64,000 nt of DNA from Lophius americanus (GCA_037951165.1 JBBDHG010000024.1:10844001-10908000), one strand, 5' to 3'; positions 10,731 to 22,812 are shown, numbered from the stretch's first letter. Numbers and translations are program-made. Notes: generated by a model not told the origin, from the sequence alone.

Positions 10731-11961
10731 TCACCGAGGCTTCAGCAGCTCCTGCAGATCTCCCTCTGCTGCCAGCTGGTAGGGAAGCTGGAGCCTCTTG
10801 TTCACCTGGCTGCGGAGTGCAGGCGAGTGCTCCAGAAGCAGCTGACACACCTCCTGGTGACCCTGCTCTGCCGCCTGCTCAAAGACGAACAGAGCAACAA
10901 ATTCAGTTCGGATGACTCAAACTGCCTCTGTGGACTTTTTTTTCATCATGGCGTCGCTTCACCTTATGTAAAGAAGAAGCGCCGTCGTCATCGCAGAGCA
11001 TCGGGTCGGCTCTGTGGCGCAGCAGGAGTCCCACCACATCCGCGCGGCCGCAGTACGCCGATCGATGGAGGGGTGTGGCACCGCCAGGTGTCTGGGGCGA
11101 CGCGCAAGCACCTTTCTCAAGAAGAAAAGCACACACAGCGAGACGGCCGCTGCGGCCTGCATAGTGCTGCGGCAAAACACGCAGATATCATTTTTATTTT
11201 ACGACTTTAAAACAATCCACACGCAGTTCAGTGCTTTACCTGGGACGGGATGAAGAGTGAGAATAATGCAGAACATCCATATCAATGAAAGATGGAGATA
11301 TAGGATATAAACCAATGAGCCATAACATTAAAACCACCTGCCAAATATTGTGTATTTCCCCCTTTTGCCCCTGTAACAGTTCTGTGGTGCCATGTATGTT
11401 TTGACAGAATAAAAATAGATGAACTAACCTTAAATACAGTCATTTCATAAGCTCCATAAACTATGGAGATATGTGAGTGACCTTATAAAGAGAAAAATCT
11501 CGTTCCTACCACGGGATGTGCAAATCCCAAAAATGGTAATATTTTACAGGATGACACAACATTTCTTCTTTTGAATGATTCGGAGAACAGTGGACACTTA
11601 ATAGAATCTGTCCAGTAAGCTCACCAGAGCCGTGTATCCAGCGGAGTCTCTCAGGTTGGGGTCTGTGCCCTTCTGGAGCAGAGATGTGACCCTCTCCAGA
11701 TCTCCATCCATGGCTGCGGACCAGATACCTGGACAGAGGAACATCCCCAACTGTTTCATTCACAGAAACTCGAACCCCCTGACAGGTTGGAGGAGCATTA
11801 CTGACATTCAAAATGTTCATGTTATAAATGCATTACAACATCTCATGTCGGACATGTGGCTGCAAACCTCGTTCAAACTCCATTTCGTTCAGCGTCTGGT
11901 GAACACTGGGGGTTGAGGCAGGATGGGAGCAACACGCACACTGGTGTCCATCAGAAGCCAT
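10731..11961 (-). CDS. ankrd39: ankyrin repeat domain-containing protein 39
   Basis: Minus-strand exons in transcript order: 11961-11868, 11728-11625, 11166-10963, 10874-10731 (stop TGA). All introns are GT-AG with matching phases (1, 0, 0). The spliced frame is 182 codons (181 aa), close to the roughly 183 aa of the human protein. The N-terminus carries the Cys-rich CACCSHP and then QTLNEMEFERGIWSAA, the diagnostic ANKRD39 start. Ankyrin repeats follow: DSAGYTALHYA, GGATPLHRSAYCGRADVV, DDDGASSLHKAAEQGHQEV and the C-terminal LLLEHSPALRSQ segment. The first ATG in frame matches the family start. Ankyrin repeats are protein-interaction folds; the specific partner is not evident. Intron 2 carries a Tc1-like terminal fragment. 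It is divergent from kctd9, with start codons 1.66 kb apart. Confidence 0.96.
11315..11410 (-). mobile_element. Tc1-like terminal-repeat fragment in ankrd39 intron 2
   Basis: 'gagccataacattaaaaccacctgccaaatattgtgta' followed by 'ccccttttgcccctg' matches the terminal region of the Tc1-like element seen at 41.24 kb. Only the end is retained. Confidence 0.6.
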
Positions 11962-12049
11962 TGTCTTTGAGTCACAAATATATAAAACATCAGTCCAGAA
12001 GGATGCAGCGTGCAGGTCAACATGTGATGCAGTACAATAACATCACGCT

Positions 12050-12300
12050 GTTTTACACTTCCGTGTTTCTTCTTCTTCTATCCTCAGTGGTCAGGGCTAA
12101 CCTCTCTACGCTAGATCTCAAAAACTAAACTGAGAAAATACTAAACGTTGAACCTGATGGGCAATAATTATTTTTTACGAATATAATCTAAATGTCTCTG
12201 AACAATTTGAGCTGAACTAACCAGACGATCGAGCCAGACCAGTGCACGTATAAACAAATGTCTTACGTGCTGACGTCACAGGAGTCAGACCAATCACAGA
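12050..12300. promoter_or_regulatory. candidate ankrd39 upstream / divergent promoter region
   Basis: An ETS-type CGGAAGTG on the minus strand (about 12056-12063), a palindromic cAMP-response element TGACGTCA (12271-12278) and a CCAAT box (12290-12294) lie 90-330 bases upstream of the ankrd39 start codon, on the side facing kctd9. Function is inferred from motifs alone. Confidence 0.35.
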
Positions 12301-12390
12301 GATGCAATCAAGACGTTCCCTTCAAGGACTCTCCAAATTGTTGGGTACATTGAGGCAAATGCTCGAGAAACTGCCTACTGTGACAGCGTA

Positions 12391-12396
12391 ATGATG

Positions 12397-12434
<38 letters not shown>

Positions 12435-12660
12435 TATAATAACAACATTAGTAATAATGATAGGATTTGATAGGTTATTGTGATTTTCTTACTGTATATT
12501 GTAACATAAACTTTTGTGCTGTGTTCGATTTTATAATAATAATAATAATACATTTAATTTATAATGTACTTTACATTTGGATCAAATCTCAAAGTGCTAC
12601 AAAGCAAAAGCAGATAAAAGCATCAATAAAAAATAAAATAATAACTATATAAAAACATGA
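12391..12660 (-). mobile_element. L2-like LINE 3' tail with (AAT)n
   Basis: (AAT)n runs at 12391-12432 and about 12534-12550 precede 'actttacatttggatcaaatctcaaagtgctac ... gcagataaaagcatcaataaaa'. The same block forms the 3' end of the L2-like LINE at 31.77-32.43 kb. No reverse transcriptase part remains here. Confidence 0.65.
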
Positions 12661-13600
12661 CCAAAAGCATTAATGTTAATCATATTATCATCTTATCCAC
12701 TATTATTGTTGTCTTTTTAATTGCCAAAGGATGTGCATCAGTCTCAATGTATTTTAACCCCCGGCGGTATTATTATATGTATTAGCTGTCGCCACAATGG
12801 GTTTCTCTTCCCTTCCCTCCAAGTCCTCTCCGGCCTTCTGCATCACACTCTTTCACCCCAGTTATTTTCTCCTGTTTGACAGCTGCTGCATCATCACCAT
12901 CCTCCTCCCAACATATACTGCATCTCTCCACTGGACGTATCCAGACCAACTCAATCCTCTAATTTTTGTCATTCCTGATTCTGTCCCCCCTCATCGCTCA
13001 AACTGCAAAACCATCGCATCCTTGCTTCCCCCCCCCCTGGATCTTTAAGGTAATCCTTTGACAATACCTCACCATATCATCAGTGCCAAATGTATTTATT
13101 AACTCTTAGATGCTACATTTCAAATCTTTACAATCATCATAACATTAACGACAAACTCATTTTTGATAAACACTCTTCTTTCTCCGTGTTTATAGCTGCT
13201 ACCTTTCAACTAGGAATATCTGTTGATTTTGTCTGTTCTCCAATGTACAAACATCCCACGCAGTTTACCGCATTTAAAATTTGCTTTTTTTTAAATTTCT
13301 GTATTAAAATTATTATTATTTTTTTAATAAAGCTATACATTAAATCTTAAATCTATACACTGCATAAAAATGCACTCACAAAAGATAAAGTTAACTATAA
13401 ATTTGGCAGATAAACTGAAACACTGATTAAAATGTACAGAATCAAGTATATCCAAGTTGATTCTCATTTTTCCCTCCGCTCCTGAAGGCATCTTTTTGTC
13501 TCGTGTTGTTGTCTGGTGCAGCTAGCTGCTAGCCAACCTCATTCTTTAGCATCAGCTGTCAAACATCTGATTATTGTTGTAACTGTCAGAAAACATCTAT
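12661..13600. other. intergenic upstream of kctd9
   Basis: AT-rich; no convincing TATA box or upstream exon. The kctd9 promoter or 5' UTR should lie here but could not be fixed. Confidence 0.45.
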
Positions 13601-13619
13601 AAACCAAAGCGTTTGAAGA

Positions 13620-16600
13620 ATGAGAAGAGTCACCTTATTTATTAACGGGACTTCAAAAAACGGCAAGGTGAGAAATAGGCTGTTAGGTGGGAGTTTGGGC
13701 CTTTGAAAGACAGTTTTTTCCCACTGGGCAGACGTTTATCTGTTATTATGAGTGGCATAAAGCGAACATTCACCGAGTTTCATGTTAGCAACCATATGGT
13801 GAAAGTCAGTCTGTAGAGCAGGTTCTCCGCCCTTAACATGACATTTTAGACTGGATATGCTGACGTGGAATCATTAATCATCTCTCTCCTGTGTTGTCTT
13901 CGCATTTAAAATCTTAATAATTAAATTATGTTTGTTGTTTTTAGGTTGTAGCAGTGTATGGAACCTTGTCTGATTTACTTTCTGTAGCCAGCAGTAAGTT
14001 GGGAATCAAAGTCTCCTGTTTGTACAATGGGAAGGGTGGTCTCATAGATGACATTGCCCTCATAAGGTAAGACTAAACTGATCATTTTGAATGTGTTGTG
14101 AAATCATCAGGAACATAACTTCACTCAGTGACTTGTGTCTCTTACAGAGACGATGACGTGCTCTACGTGTCAGAAGGAGATCCATTCTTTGGTGAGTGCT
14201 GTCATGCCCCAAGCATTTAACAATCTGTTCTGCTCGATCTGACCACCAGGGAACAGTCCTCCTCCATTGTTCCAGTATTATGTCAACATTAATGACAACT
14301 TATGTTCGGATTTCACTTCTAGGGTTGCAGCAGTTACTGGTTTCTTGTGCTTATTACCACTACTCTACACTTCTTCTTCTTCTTCTTCATCATCTTTTGG
14401 CTGTTCCCCTTATGGGTCACCACAGTGGCTCATCTGTTTGCATCTTGCCCTGTCTTCTTCATGTCCTTCTGTCAAATCAAACCGCATGTCCTCTCTTACT
14501 ACGTCCAGAAACCTCCTCTTTGGTCTTCCCCTTTTCTTCCCCTTTTCACCCCAAGTAATTAAACACTTGCAGCTTCTGCGCTTCTACTCTTAGCATCCTC
14601 ACTATTCTACCAGCCACCCTTTCATTCACATGCATGTAGTTTATTCCGTCTATCGGAAACAGACTTTCACTCCTCTTCTCTCCGTAACATGCCTCCCCCT
14701 CTCCAGGGTTTCTTCCAACTGCTCCCTGCTCTCACTGTGGATCACAGTGTCATTCATGAACATCATAGTCCGCAGAGACTCCTGCCCGACAACACCCGTC
14801 ATCATCATAGCATACAAGAAGGGGCTCAGAGCCCATCCTTGATGCAGTTCCAACTCCACCCTGAACCCTTCCATCACTCCTACTGCAACCCTCACCACTG
14901 TATATATCCTGTACCACTCTAACATACTTCTCTGTCCACCAGACTTCCTCATGCAATCCTTAAATTCCTCTCTCATTATTTTGTCATACGCTTTCTCTAA
15001 ATCCACAAAAACACAGTTTGACATTTTCTGACCTTCTCTGACCTTCTCAAAGCAAACATCTCATCTGTAGCGATCTTTCTTGGCATGAAAACACAACGCT
15101 GTTCACAAATCATCACCTTTTCTTAACCTAGCTTCCGCTATTCTTTCACAGAACTTCCCTGTGCGGATCTAACCTTCTATTAAGTAGGGAGAGTCTCACA
15201 CGCACATCTCTGTGCATCCTCAAGGACAAATGAGGATGGATATTCTGTTTGTAAGACACTTGAGCACAAAGTGTCTTCTAAAGTAGGAAGCATATCCAAC
15301 ACGTTCCAGGTGTGAAAGCTCGACAAACTGTGAGTCAGAGCTTAATCTCAGAAATCTCTCCTCTTCTCTTTTAACACCACAGATCCTCAGAATGAAGCCA
15401 AGGTTACGTCTGATCAGCACGGAGCTCACACTGATTGGCTGACCCTTAATATAGGGGGGCGGGTTTTCACCACCACCAGGTATGGGATGTTCTCAATTGT
15501 GATAAACAGGTTTATGACATGCTTGTGTTTTCAATCATCTGCTGACTGTGTCTGGCTTGTGTTCAGGAGCACGTTGGTCAGCAAGGAGCCGGAGAGTATG
15601 CTGGCTCACATGTTCAGAGAGAAAGGTGAGTTTTGGCTCCGGAGAAAGACAGTAGGTCATTGTTTTAGATCCCTGAAAAGGCTGGGATATTCTGGAACCG
15701 TCATTGCCGCTTCGTCCGCCACAGACCCTTAACGATAGCATAAAATCTCTTTCGTGGATCATTTTCAAATTTTATATCTTCATAGAACTTAGTACGAGGA
15801 AGAACTGGATTGATTTTGGGAAAGATTGGTTGCATATTTTTGCGCTGGTCAAAATTTTTACGGGCCGTAATTTCTCAACTGTTTTAGTCTAAATTTGGTG
15901 CATTTGAATTGACTCGAGGAGATCTATCTTGTGTATATATCATATTTACTCCAGCAACTTATAATTCATTCACTGGGCGGAGCTTTTTTTAAAAAAAATC
16001 ACTTTTTCAAACATTACTTTCTAACCGTTTGTCCAGTTTAATCCAAATTTAACTCGTATGAACCGCCTCAAGGAGATATTTGCCGTATTTTACTGTAATT
16101 ATTTATGTTTCACTCACTAAGTGGTGTGTTTTGCAGAACACAGTTTTTCCACTGTTATTGCCTCAATTCAGCTCACATGAATTGATATTGAAAAATATCT
16201 TGTTTTATCACTGAGCTCAGAAAAACTACTTAACCGTATTTATCTTCATTATGGAGTCACTATGGGATCTGACCTCAGAGCAGACTCAAGACTTCACAGA
16301 GATAGTTCAGTTGAGTCAATATGGACTGTTTGAGATTATTAATGAGTCATATTTAATAAGTGGGCTCAATCGGAAGGATTGTTTGTACAATGCAGGAGAT
16401 TGGGGGCTTTTTTAGGTATACCGTCACTGTCGGGGACTACAGACCTAGTTTTATGTGAGCGTTCTTTTTGAATTTGTTCTTCAACCTCCAGATGTGTGGG
16501 GTAACAAGCAGGACGAGCAGGGGGCTTACCTAATCGACCGCAGCCCCGAGTACTTTGAGCCGATTCTCAACTATCTGAGACACGGTCAGCTGATCATCAA

Positions 16601-19572
16601 CGAAGGCATTAACATAAGAGGTACGCTTCCACGCAGTCCACCTGAATCTCTCTGAGAATATTAACTCTCTGCACCGAACCTGATGCAAATATTACACACA
16701 AATTAAATTAGGTGCCGTGGTTCTCACTCTCCCCCAGGCGTCCTGGAGGAGGCTCGGTTCTTTGGGATTGAGCAGCTTGCTGAACAGCTGGAAGTAGCAA
16801 TCAAGGTAAGATGAATTGAGGTTGTTTGAGTTCGCTCCCTTGAATGCGTCACGGCTCATCACACGCCTCCGTTCTAAACAGAACTCCCAACCACCCGAGG
16901 ACCACTCTCCCATTTCCCGCAAAGAGTTTGTCCGTTTCCTTCTGGCAACGCCCACCAATTCAGAGCTCCGCTGTCAGGTTGGTCAGTGAACGCGTCTCTA
17001 GTGACGCCATCCGTTCTCAGCGTCATGCCAACCCCTGACTCTGTTGCTGTTTGTAGGGTCTTAATTTCAGCGGAGCCGATCTGTCCCGGCTCGATTTGCG
17101 TTACATCAACTTCAAGATGGCTAATCTGAGCCGCTGCAACCTGACGCACGCTAACCTGTGCTGTTCCAATCTGGAGCGGGCCGATCTCTCCGGAGCCAAC
17201 CTGGATGTAAGTCCGAAACTCTTCTCCTGTCAGGGCTGAAGGATTCATAAAAGCACACACACAGAAAACACTGAGCCGCTGACTCCCACCCGGCGGTAAA
17301 ATCTTTCATTTGACTCAATATCAAACCAGGCTGAAGATTTTTATTCGGATCTACTGACCAGAGAATAATAATTACTGATGATCTCGTCTTCTGAAGGGGG
17401 CCAACTTACAAGGTGTGAAGATGCTCTGCACCAACGCTGAAGGAGCTTCACTGAAAGGTTGCAACTTTGAAGATCCAGCTGGACTGAAGGCCAACCTGGA
17501 AGGTAACCGATCCCATCTTTATCCATCTCCTGGATCTCACACCGTCAAAGACATTTTCTGCTGACGTTCTTCTTTTTTTAAGTTAGCTCCTAGCTGCTTC
17601 TAGCTGTTTTTTAAATCTCCTGCTAAATAGTTCCACGCCAACCACACACTTCTGTGGCCCCCGTCCCTTGTCGTTTATTTTCTTCTTTCATCCGTTGATG
17701 TAAGAGCCGCTGAATGAAACGAAAAAGTCAGATTTCCTCACTATTTCCACGTCTGATATTTGAGCGATGCCACGTCGTCACCATTGATTCTGACATGAGT
17801 GGAGAATGGAATCAGCCTTTAGTGCCACTTGGGTGTTTTCAGTTTTCGATGAGCATCTTTTAGTTGATATTGATTAGAGTTAATCGGAGCTCCTCTGCAA
17901 CCTTCATGTCATCTCTCACCACATCCATTGATCGTCTCTCTGGCCTTCCTCGTCTTCTCCCGCCTGGCAGCTGGCATTTATCCCGCAACACTTCCTCGCA
18001 CTTCTCAGTCACCGACACGACACTGGTGTTACGAACTGAAGAGGAAAGATAATGTCAATGTTAATAACCATTATTATTTTGGCTATGAAATTGCTAAAAG
18101 TTCTCGTCAAGTTTTAACCAAATGTCTGCAGGTGCAAACCTGAAAGGCGTCGACATGGAAGGAAGCCAGATGACCGGCATCAACCTGCGTGTGGCCACTC
18201 TGAAAAACGCCAAGCTGAAGAACTGTAACCTGCGGGGAGCCACTTTAGCCGGGACTGATCTCGAGGTGAGTGGTTGCTGTGGGAGGGTATTATCTCCAAA
18301 AAAGACGATGCTGACTCACCTTCATCGTCAATGATTTGCAGGACCACAAATTATTGTGAATTTATCCTCAACGAAAAAATGACGGGGCAAATAATTATCC
18401 GTCTGGAATCTGTTGTTTTTGGTCTATATCACCAAATCTGTCCCACAAACGTCAAATTCTGGCTTCACCAAAAGTGACACGTATACCGATCAGCCATAAC
18501 ATTATAACCTCTGACAGGAGAAGTGAGTGACATTTATTGTCTCCTTACAACGGCGCCTGTCACTGAATGGTATATGATGGGCTGCAAGTGAAAGTTTTTT
18601 CCTGAAGTTGATGTATTGGAAGCAGGAACATGAACCAGCATAAGGACCTTTGCTATTTTGACAATGACCAAACGTTGAGGGTTTAGAAGACCTGGTCAAA
18701 ACATCTCCACAACTGCAGATGCTGTTGGGTCTTTCTGCTCTGCTACCAAAGCGGTCGGAATTGTCGACACGGTTCTCCTTGGCAAGCCAGGAGAGGCAGC
18801 GTGATTCTTCGGACAATGTTCTGCTGGGAAACCTTTGGTCTTGAAATTCATGTGGAAGCTCCTTCGGCACCTAGCACCTACCTAGCCATTGATGCAGACA
18901 AAGTACACGCCCTCAGGGAAAATGACTCTCCTTAATGGTAGTGAACTCTTTCAGCAGGATAATGCATGGTTGAGGAATAGTTAAGGAATGGTTTTAGGAA
19001 CAGAACAAGTTCCAGGTACTTACCTTGGCCAAGTATTGGGATGTGTTGGACAACAAAGTCCGATCCATGGAGGCCCCACCTTCCAATTTACAGGACTTGA
19101 AGGATCTGTTGCTAACATCTTGGTACCACTGCACCCCTTCAGAGGTCATTTGAAATCCGGTGAGGATATAACTGTGTTCAGTCACAGATAACTCACACAT
19201 AGTAAGAGGCAGAAAGTTACTGACACTGAGTGTAAATGATTTTAGGTCTTATCTGTCCGTAGACACCAAAGATTATACAAATAAACCTGATGGTTGTGGA
19301 ACTGCTTTGAGATTATTTTGGGTTTGTTATTCAGTCGGGGCTTAACCTAGAATAAATAATTGGGTAGAATTGGGTTCAAAATATATTGGGTCCAATATTT
19401 CTATAGATTCCAGTCCTGACGGATTTAACCCCCCCACCCCCCCACTGTCTTGCAGAACTGCGACCTGTCCGGCTGCGACTTACAAGAAGCCAACCTGAGA
19501 GGCTCCAATGTGAAAGGAGCCATTTTTGAAGAGATGCTGACCCCCCTGCACATGTCGCAGAGTGTCAGATAA
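13620..19572 (+). CDS. kctd9: BTB/POZ domain-containing protein KCTD9
   Basis: Twelve coding exons: 13620-13667, 13945-14066, 14148-14191, 15383-15479, 15567-15625, 16492-16620, 16738-16805, 16882-16977, 17057-17206, 17397-17502, 18132-18265, 19456-19572 (TAA). All boundaries are GT-AG and phases are consistent. The total is 1170 bases, 389 aa, the same length as human KCTD9. The start MRRVTLFINGTSKNGK matches the family N-terminus. Residues 1 to about 85 form the KHA-like domain; about 89-187 the BTB/T1 domain (DWLTLNIGGRVF, LIDRSPEYFEPILNYLRHG). Residues about 220-375 are pentapeptide repeats of the A(D/N)Lxx type (GADLSRLDL, ANLSRCNL, ANLKGVDMEG), ending HMSQSVR. KCTD proteins are substrate adaptors of cullin-3 ubiquitin ligases; this role comes from the family. 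Introns 3, 5, 10 and 11 each hold transposon debris. Teleosts can have a/b copies; which one this is cannot be told here. Confidence 0.98.
14350..15175 (-). mobile_element. truncated RTE-like LINE in kctd9 intron 3
   Basis: On the minus strand the reverse transcriptase core can be read at 15024-14650 (VFVDLEKAYDKI, YRIYTVVRVAVGVMEGFRVE, LHQGWALSPFLYA, REQLEETLERG). Downstream is the family's 3' part, including the inverted 'ctgttccccttatgggtcaccacagtggc' phrase at 14400-14430. The frame has changes relative to intact copies (for example MND where active polymerases have an A/MDD catalytic motif). It is 5'-truncated and dead. Confidence 0.85.
15650..16445 (+). repeat. dispersed repeat U1, longest copy (kctd9 intron 5)
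   Basis: About 800 bases matching segments at 8.5, 39.4, 42.5, 43.6, 50.0, 51.0 and 60.5 kb. Shared landmarks in order: 'gaggaagaactggattgat', 'tctcaactg...aatttggtgca...gaggagatctatcttgt', 'gagtcactatgggatctga', 'gagattattaatgagtcat', 'caatgcaggagattggggg'. No open frame of note. The class is unknown. Confidence 0.75.
17860..18030 (-). mobile_element. RTE-like LINE 3' fragment in kctd9 intron 10
   Basis: 'ctctgcaaccttcatgtcatctctcaccacatcc...gtctctctggccttcctcgtcttctcccgcctggcagctggca' resembles the 3' region of the LINE at 14.36-14.56 kb and the inverted counterpart at 36.3 kb (RRSTGRPKRRFLDVV on +). No coding capacity remains. Confidence 0.6.
18485..19260 (+). mobile_element. deleted Tc1-like transposon in kctd9 intron 11
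   Basis: It begins with the terminal-repeat core GATCAGCCATAACATTATAA at 18488. Recognisable transposase-derived stretches follow: 'gacaatgttctgctgggaaacc' (18812), 'ctctttcagcaggataatgca' (18946) and 'caaagtccgatccatggaggccccacc' (19054). A large part of the gene is missing and stops are frequent, so it is inactive. Confidence 0.82.
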
Positions 19573-19611
19573 CTCAGACCAGCTCCTTCATCGCTCTCTT
19601 CCTCCAGCAGT

Positions 19612-19620
19612 TTCTCTCTC

Positions 19621-19660
<40 letters not shown>
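19612..19660. repeat. (CT)n microsatellite in kctd9 3' UTR
   Basis: Almost pure CT repeat starting 40 bases after the kctd9 stop codon. Confidence 0.93.
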
Positions 19661-19663
<3 letters not shown>

Positions 19664-20702
19664 ACAGGCTGTCTAATGCACATCCCCGCCATTCCACCTT
19701 TATTATGTTAGCTTTAAGAACCTTGCACTAGAATCTATTCAGGGTCGTCTCTGTATGGGATCTTATATCTGCGTGTGTCACCAAAACAAAATAATGTTCC
19801 CAGTGTGTTTAGATGTTTCCGACGGCACGTTTGATTGATCTGACGTCGATGGGAGTCAGATCTGTGCGCAGTCACTGAATGCTGCTGTAGCAGACGGAAG
19901 AGTCACCTGTCTTTTTTTTCCTCTTTAACTCTCGACATGTTCTGAAGGAAGCGACGCGAGCCAAAGCCATAACCGCAGCACCCAGCGAGGCTAAGGTGCT
20001 GCTAGCGCACCAGGCTAGTTCCAAACACAGCTTGGCTATGCAATACGTGACGGACAGCCCCGATGTCCCTCCTCCCCCTACCTTTGCGTTCTTTAAGAGC
20101 TTCCCCTCCTTTTTCTGTGAATCTACCTCTGTTCTTAATCCGGCGTGTGAGCCATCCTTTACTGCATGCATTGGACTGTGGCGCTTCTTATTGTTACGCT
20201 TATCGTATGTCGTTATTCCCAACTGGGAAGCCATTCTACCACATGTCGAAAATGGGTGGACCTGGAATCGTACTCCTATGTACCGAAGTAATCACGCTTT
20301 TGCACAAGTGTATGTAAACTCGTTTTTTTTTTCACCAAAAAATAAGTTTGGTGCTTGTAATCGTATGTAAACCCAGTGTTTCTCCCAAAGGATCGCTGTT
20401 AGTGTAGGAAGGTGTCGTGTCACCCCGCATGTGTGGAGAGCTCCACTCGTCTGGCGAAGCTGCTCTGACGCAATACTACACCCGACAGTCGGTACCAAAG
20501 CCTCTGAGGCGGACTGATGAAGGCAATCATAGCGCGGGAAAATCAGTGGAAGAGCTCTGCTTATTTATTTTGATACATCTCTCTGAATGCAATAAGGAGC
20601 AGAAGATTGTTTTGTGTTTTAGACGGGGAGCGTCGGACGTCTCCCTCGCTGCGATTATTGCACTTGACCGTGGAAATCTGTTTCCATGAAAAGACTGTTA
20701 TA

Positions 20703-20708
20703 AATAAA
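20703..20708 (+). terminator. candidate poly(A) signal, kctd9
   Basis: AATAAA about 1.13 kb after the stop, at the end of a stretch that looks less degraded than the flanking repeats. It would give a 3' UTR of about 1.15 kb; no earlier canonical signal was noticed. Confidence 0.4.
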
Positions 20709-20882
20709 CCGATACAATGAAGAAGAAGATGAAGAAGTCCTCTGATCTCTTACTTATGTATGAATGGGGGAATTTTACACACTCAAAAAATACCAATAAC
20801 TTTATTTATAGCTTCTCTTTTTTTTCTTTTTTTTTCAGAAAATATAGCCCAAACTTCGAAACTGATACAAAAGCAGGGTTAA

Positions 20883-21830
20883 ACCAGCCATAACATTATA
20901 ACCAAGTACTTAATATTGGTCCTGCTCCCATTATTTCACCAAATATTTTGGTATTTGGAGGCCAAGTAAACACCTTGAAGTAATTTTCATGTTCCTCAAA
21001 CCATTCCTGAATCAATTATGCAGCGTGACGTGGAGCATCATCCTGCTAGAAGAGACCAACGGTAATAAGGAACCGGATTTCCAAGAAGGGGTGTTCACTG
21101 GAAAAACTCAGAGTCTAACCGAGTATTTGTGAATATCTCAAATGATCAATATGGTTATTTCCAGCTAGCCTAAAAACATTTTATCTTCTTAACGAACGTG
21201 ATGGTTTGGAACAATGCCATTATAATACAACTTGGAATAAGTTAAATGCACCTGAAATGAAGTTTATAACACATATGCTTAAAGAAAAAGCTACTTTTGA
21301 GGGGGAGGAAACATATTTTGGAGCAGTACAAGTTTATTCTAAGTCACAAGACTTTCTAATATTGGTAAAATATAGCTCATAAAGAGATTTCTCAGCTTAT
21401 TTCAAGATCTCCTTAATCTAAATATATCTTATTTCAAGAAGTTCTACCAAGAAAATTTCCAATTCAGCATTTTTTCCCAGAGCACTTGGTCTGCAACAAT
21501 GATTAGGTAGGAGCGACGTGTCAAAGTAAAATCCACATGAATGGTAGGATCCACACATCACTCTGCCTCCCCTGACTTGCCCACTTCCCAAAATGCATCC
21601 TGCTGCCATCTCTTCCCCTGGTAAGCGACACACGTCAGTCCACATGAAGTCAAAGTAAACATGACTCATCAGATCTGGGGGTCTTCCTCCGTTGCTCCGT
21701 GGTCCAGTTCTGATGCTGACATGCTAGCTCTGGGTTACTCAGCAGAGGTCAAAGGTCAGCAGGGTCAGTCTGACCAGTCTGCAGCCTCGCAGGTCCATAC
21801 GGAGAAAGCTGAATGTCCCTGTGTGTTCTG
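20883..21830 (-). mobile_element. Tc1-like transposon remnant, inverted and interrupted
   Basis: It starts with CAGCCATAACATTATAACC at 20885. Inverted transposase-derived parts follow: 'aaccattcctgaatcaattatgcagcgtgacgtggagcatcatcctgct' (about 21000-21050), then 'gcacttggtctgcaa' (21483) and 'aaaatgcatcctgctgccatctcttcccctgg' (21590-21621). Between about 21075 and 21480 unrelated AT-rich DNA is inserted. It is a non-functional copy of the 18.5-kb element type. Confidence 0.72.
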
Positions 21831-22309
21831 ACACCTGTACCCGAATAATTCACCAATATTCTCTCTGAGTGATTTCATATTTTATAAGCCCTTATAAACG
21901 TTTGAGTGATGCCTGATAAATTCATTCACACAAGTCTTTAACATTCTTATCAAAACGGTGTCGGAGTTGAAGAGATTTGTAAAAATCCCGTCGGGCGACT
22001 TTGCATCTTTCTGACAACGTTTTAAAGTCAATAAATCCCAAATTCTCCCCCAACAAACAGAGAACTGTGAGTCCTTGTCTCACCCATTGGGTGAACCCTG
22101 GGTCACTCAGAGCTAGCTTAAAAACTGGATCATGGTTCGGCCACATTACAATTTGTATTTCTTTCTGAATATTGAGTTGTTTCACTGAGTCAAACCAGAT
22201 AAATTAAAAAAACTAACCCACTGACTCTTATTTTTTAACTTTTTGAGAAACAAGGCTGTTCTAATTCTCACAATGTTGAGATAAGTGTAAAAAATATCCT
22301 CCACCTCAC

Positions 22310-22460
22310 TTTCTCCACCTAGTCCTCACAAATCCATCAGCCTCAGCAGAGTCATCAGCCACCACCACCATTATCCATACGAATAAATCGTTCGTCTTTT
22401 CTTCATTTTGTCTTCTCTGATCGAAATAAAGTAGCAATAGATATGAAATATGAAATGAAA
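22310..22460 (+). repeat. dispersed repeat U2, copy 1
   Basis: 'ctccacctagtcctcacaaatccatcag...cagccaccaccaccattatcc' and 'aataaatcgttcgtcttttcttcatttt...cttctctga' parallel 31.52-31.76 kb. It lies about 350-500 bases upstream of the gnrh1 TATA box. Confidence 0.6.
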
Positions 22461-22812
22461 AGTTCACACCAAAAATAAAAAAAATCACCATGCATGAGAA
22501 AATAATTAGAAATTGAGATAGAAAATCAAATCGCAAACAAAATATATACAGGACATTGTGCGCTAATTGAAACATCTATGAAGCTGGTGAAAATAAGTGA
22601 GAGATATGAGGAATAAAACATATTTAAGCAGCAGCGTCTACCTGCAGCACAAGAGGATAAAGAGGTGAATTATGGTTGATGGTTTGTGACAGAACGCTTC
22701 CTCGTCTCGCCGCATGTGTCATCTTTAAAAACATCTTCAGGCTCTCTTTGAGTGCTGCTTAATCCCACTTTGGGACCTCCCGTTGGGAAGAGGCAGGGAA
22801 GTGTCTGCGGCT

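Noticed and set aside
10593..11253. Long plus-strand frames (205 and 79 aa)
   Set aside because: Shadows of the ankrd39 exons on the opposite strand, whose family match and splice sites are clear.
20656..20666. Eleven bases (tattgcacttg) identical to the 5' end of miR-92-type microRNAs, in the kctd9 3' UTR
   Set aside because: The rest of the microRNA does not match and no complementary arm that would form a hairpin was found nearby; likely chance.
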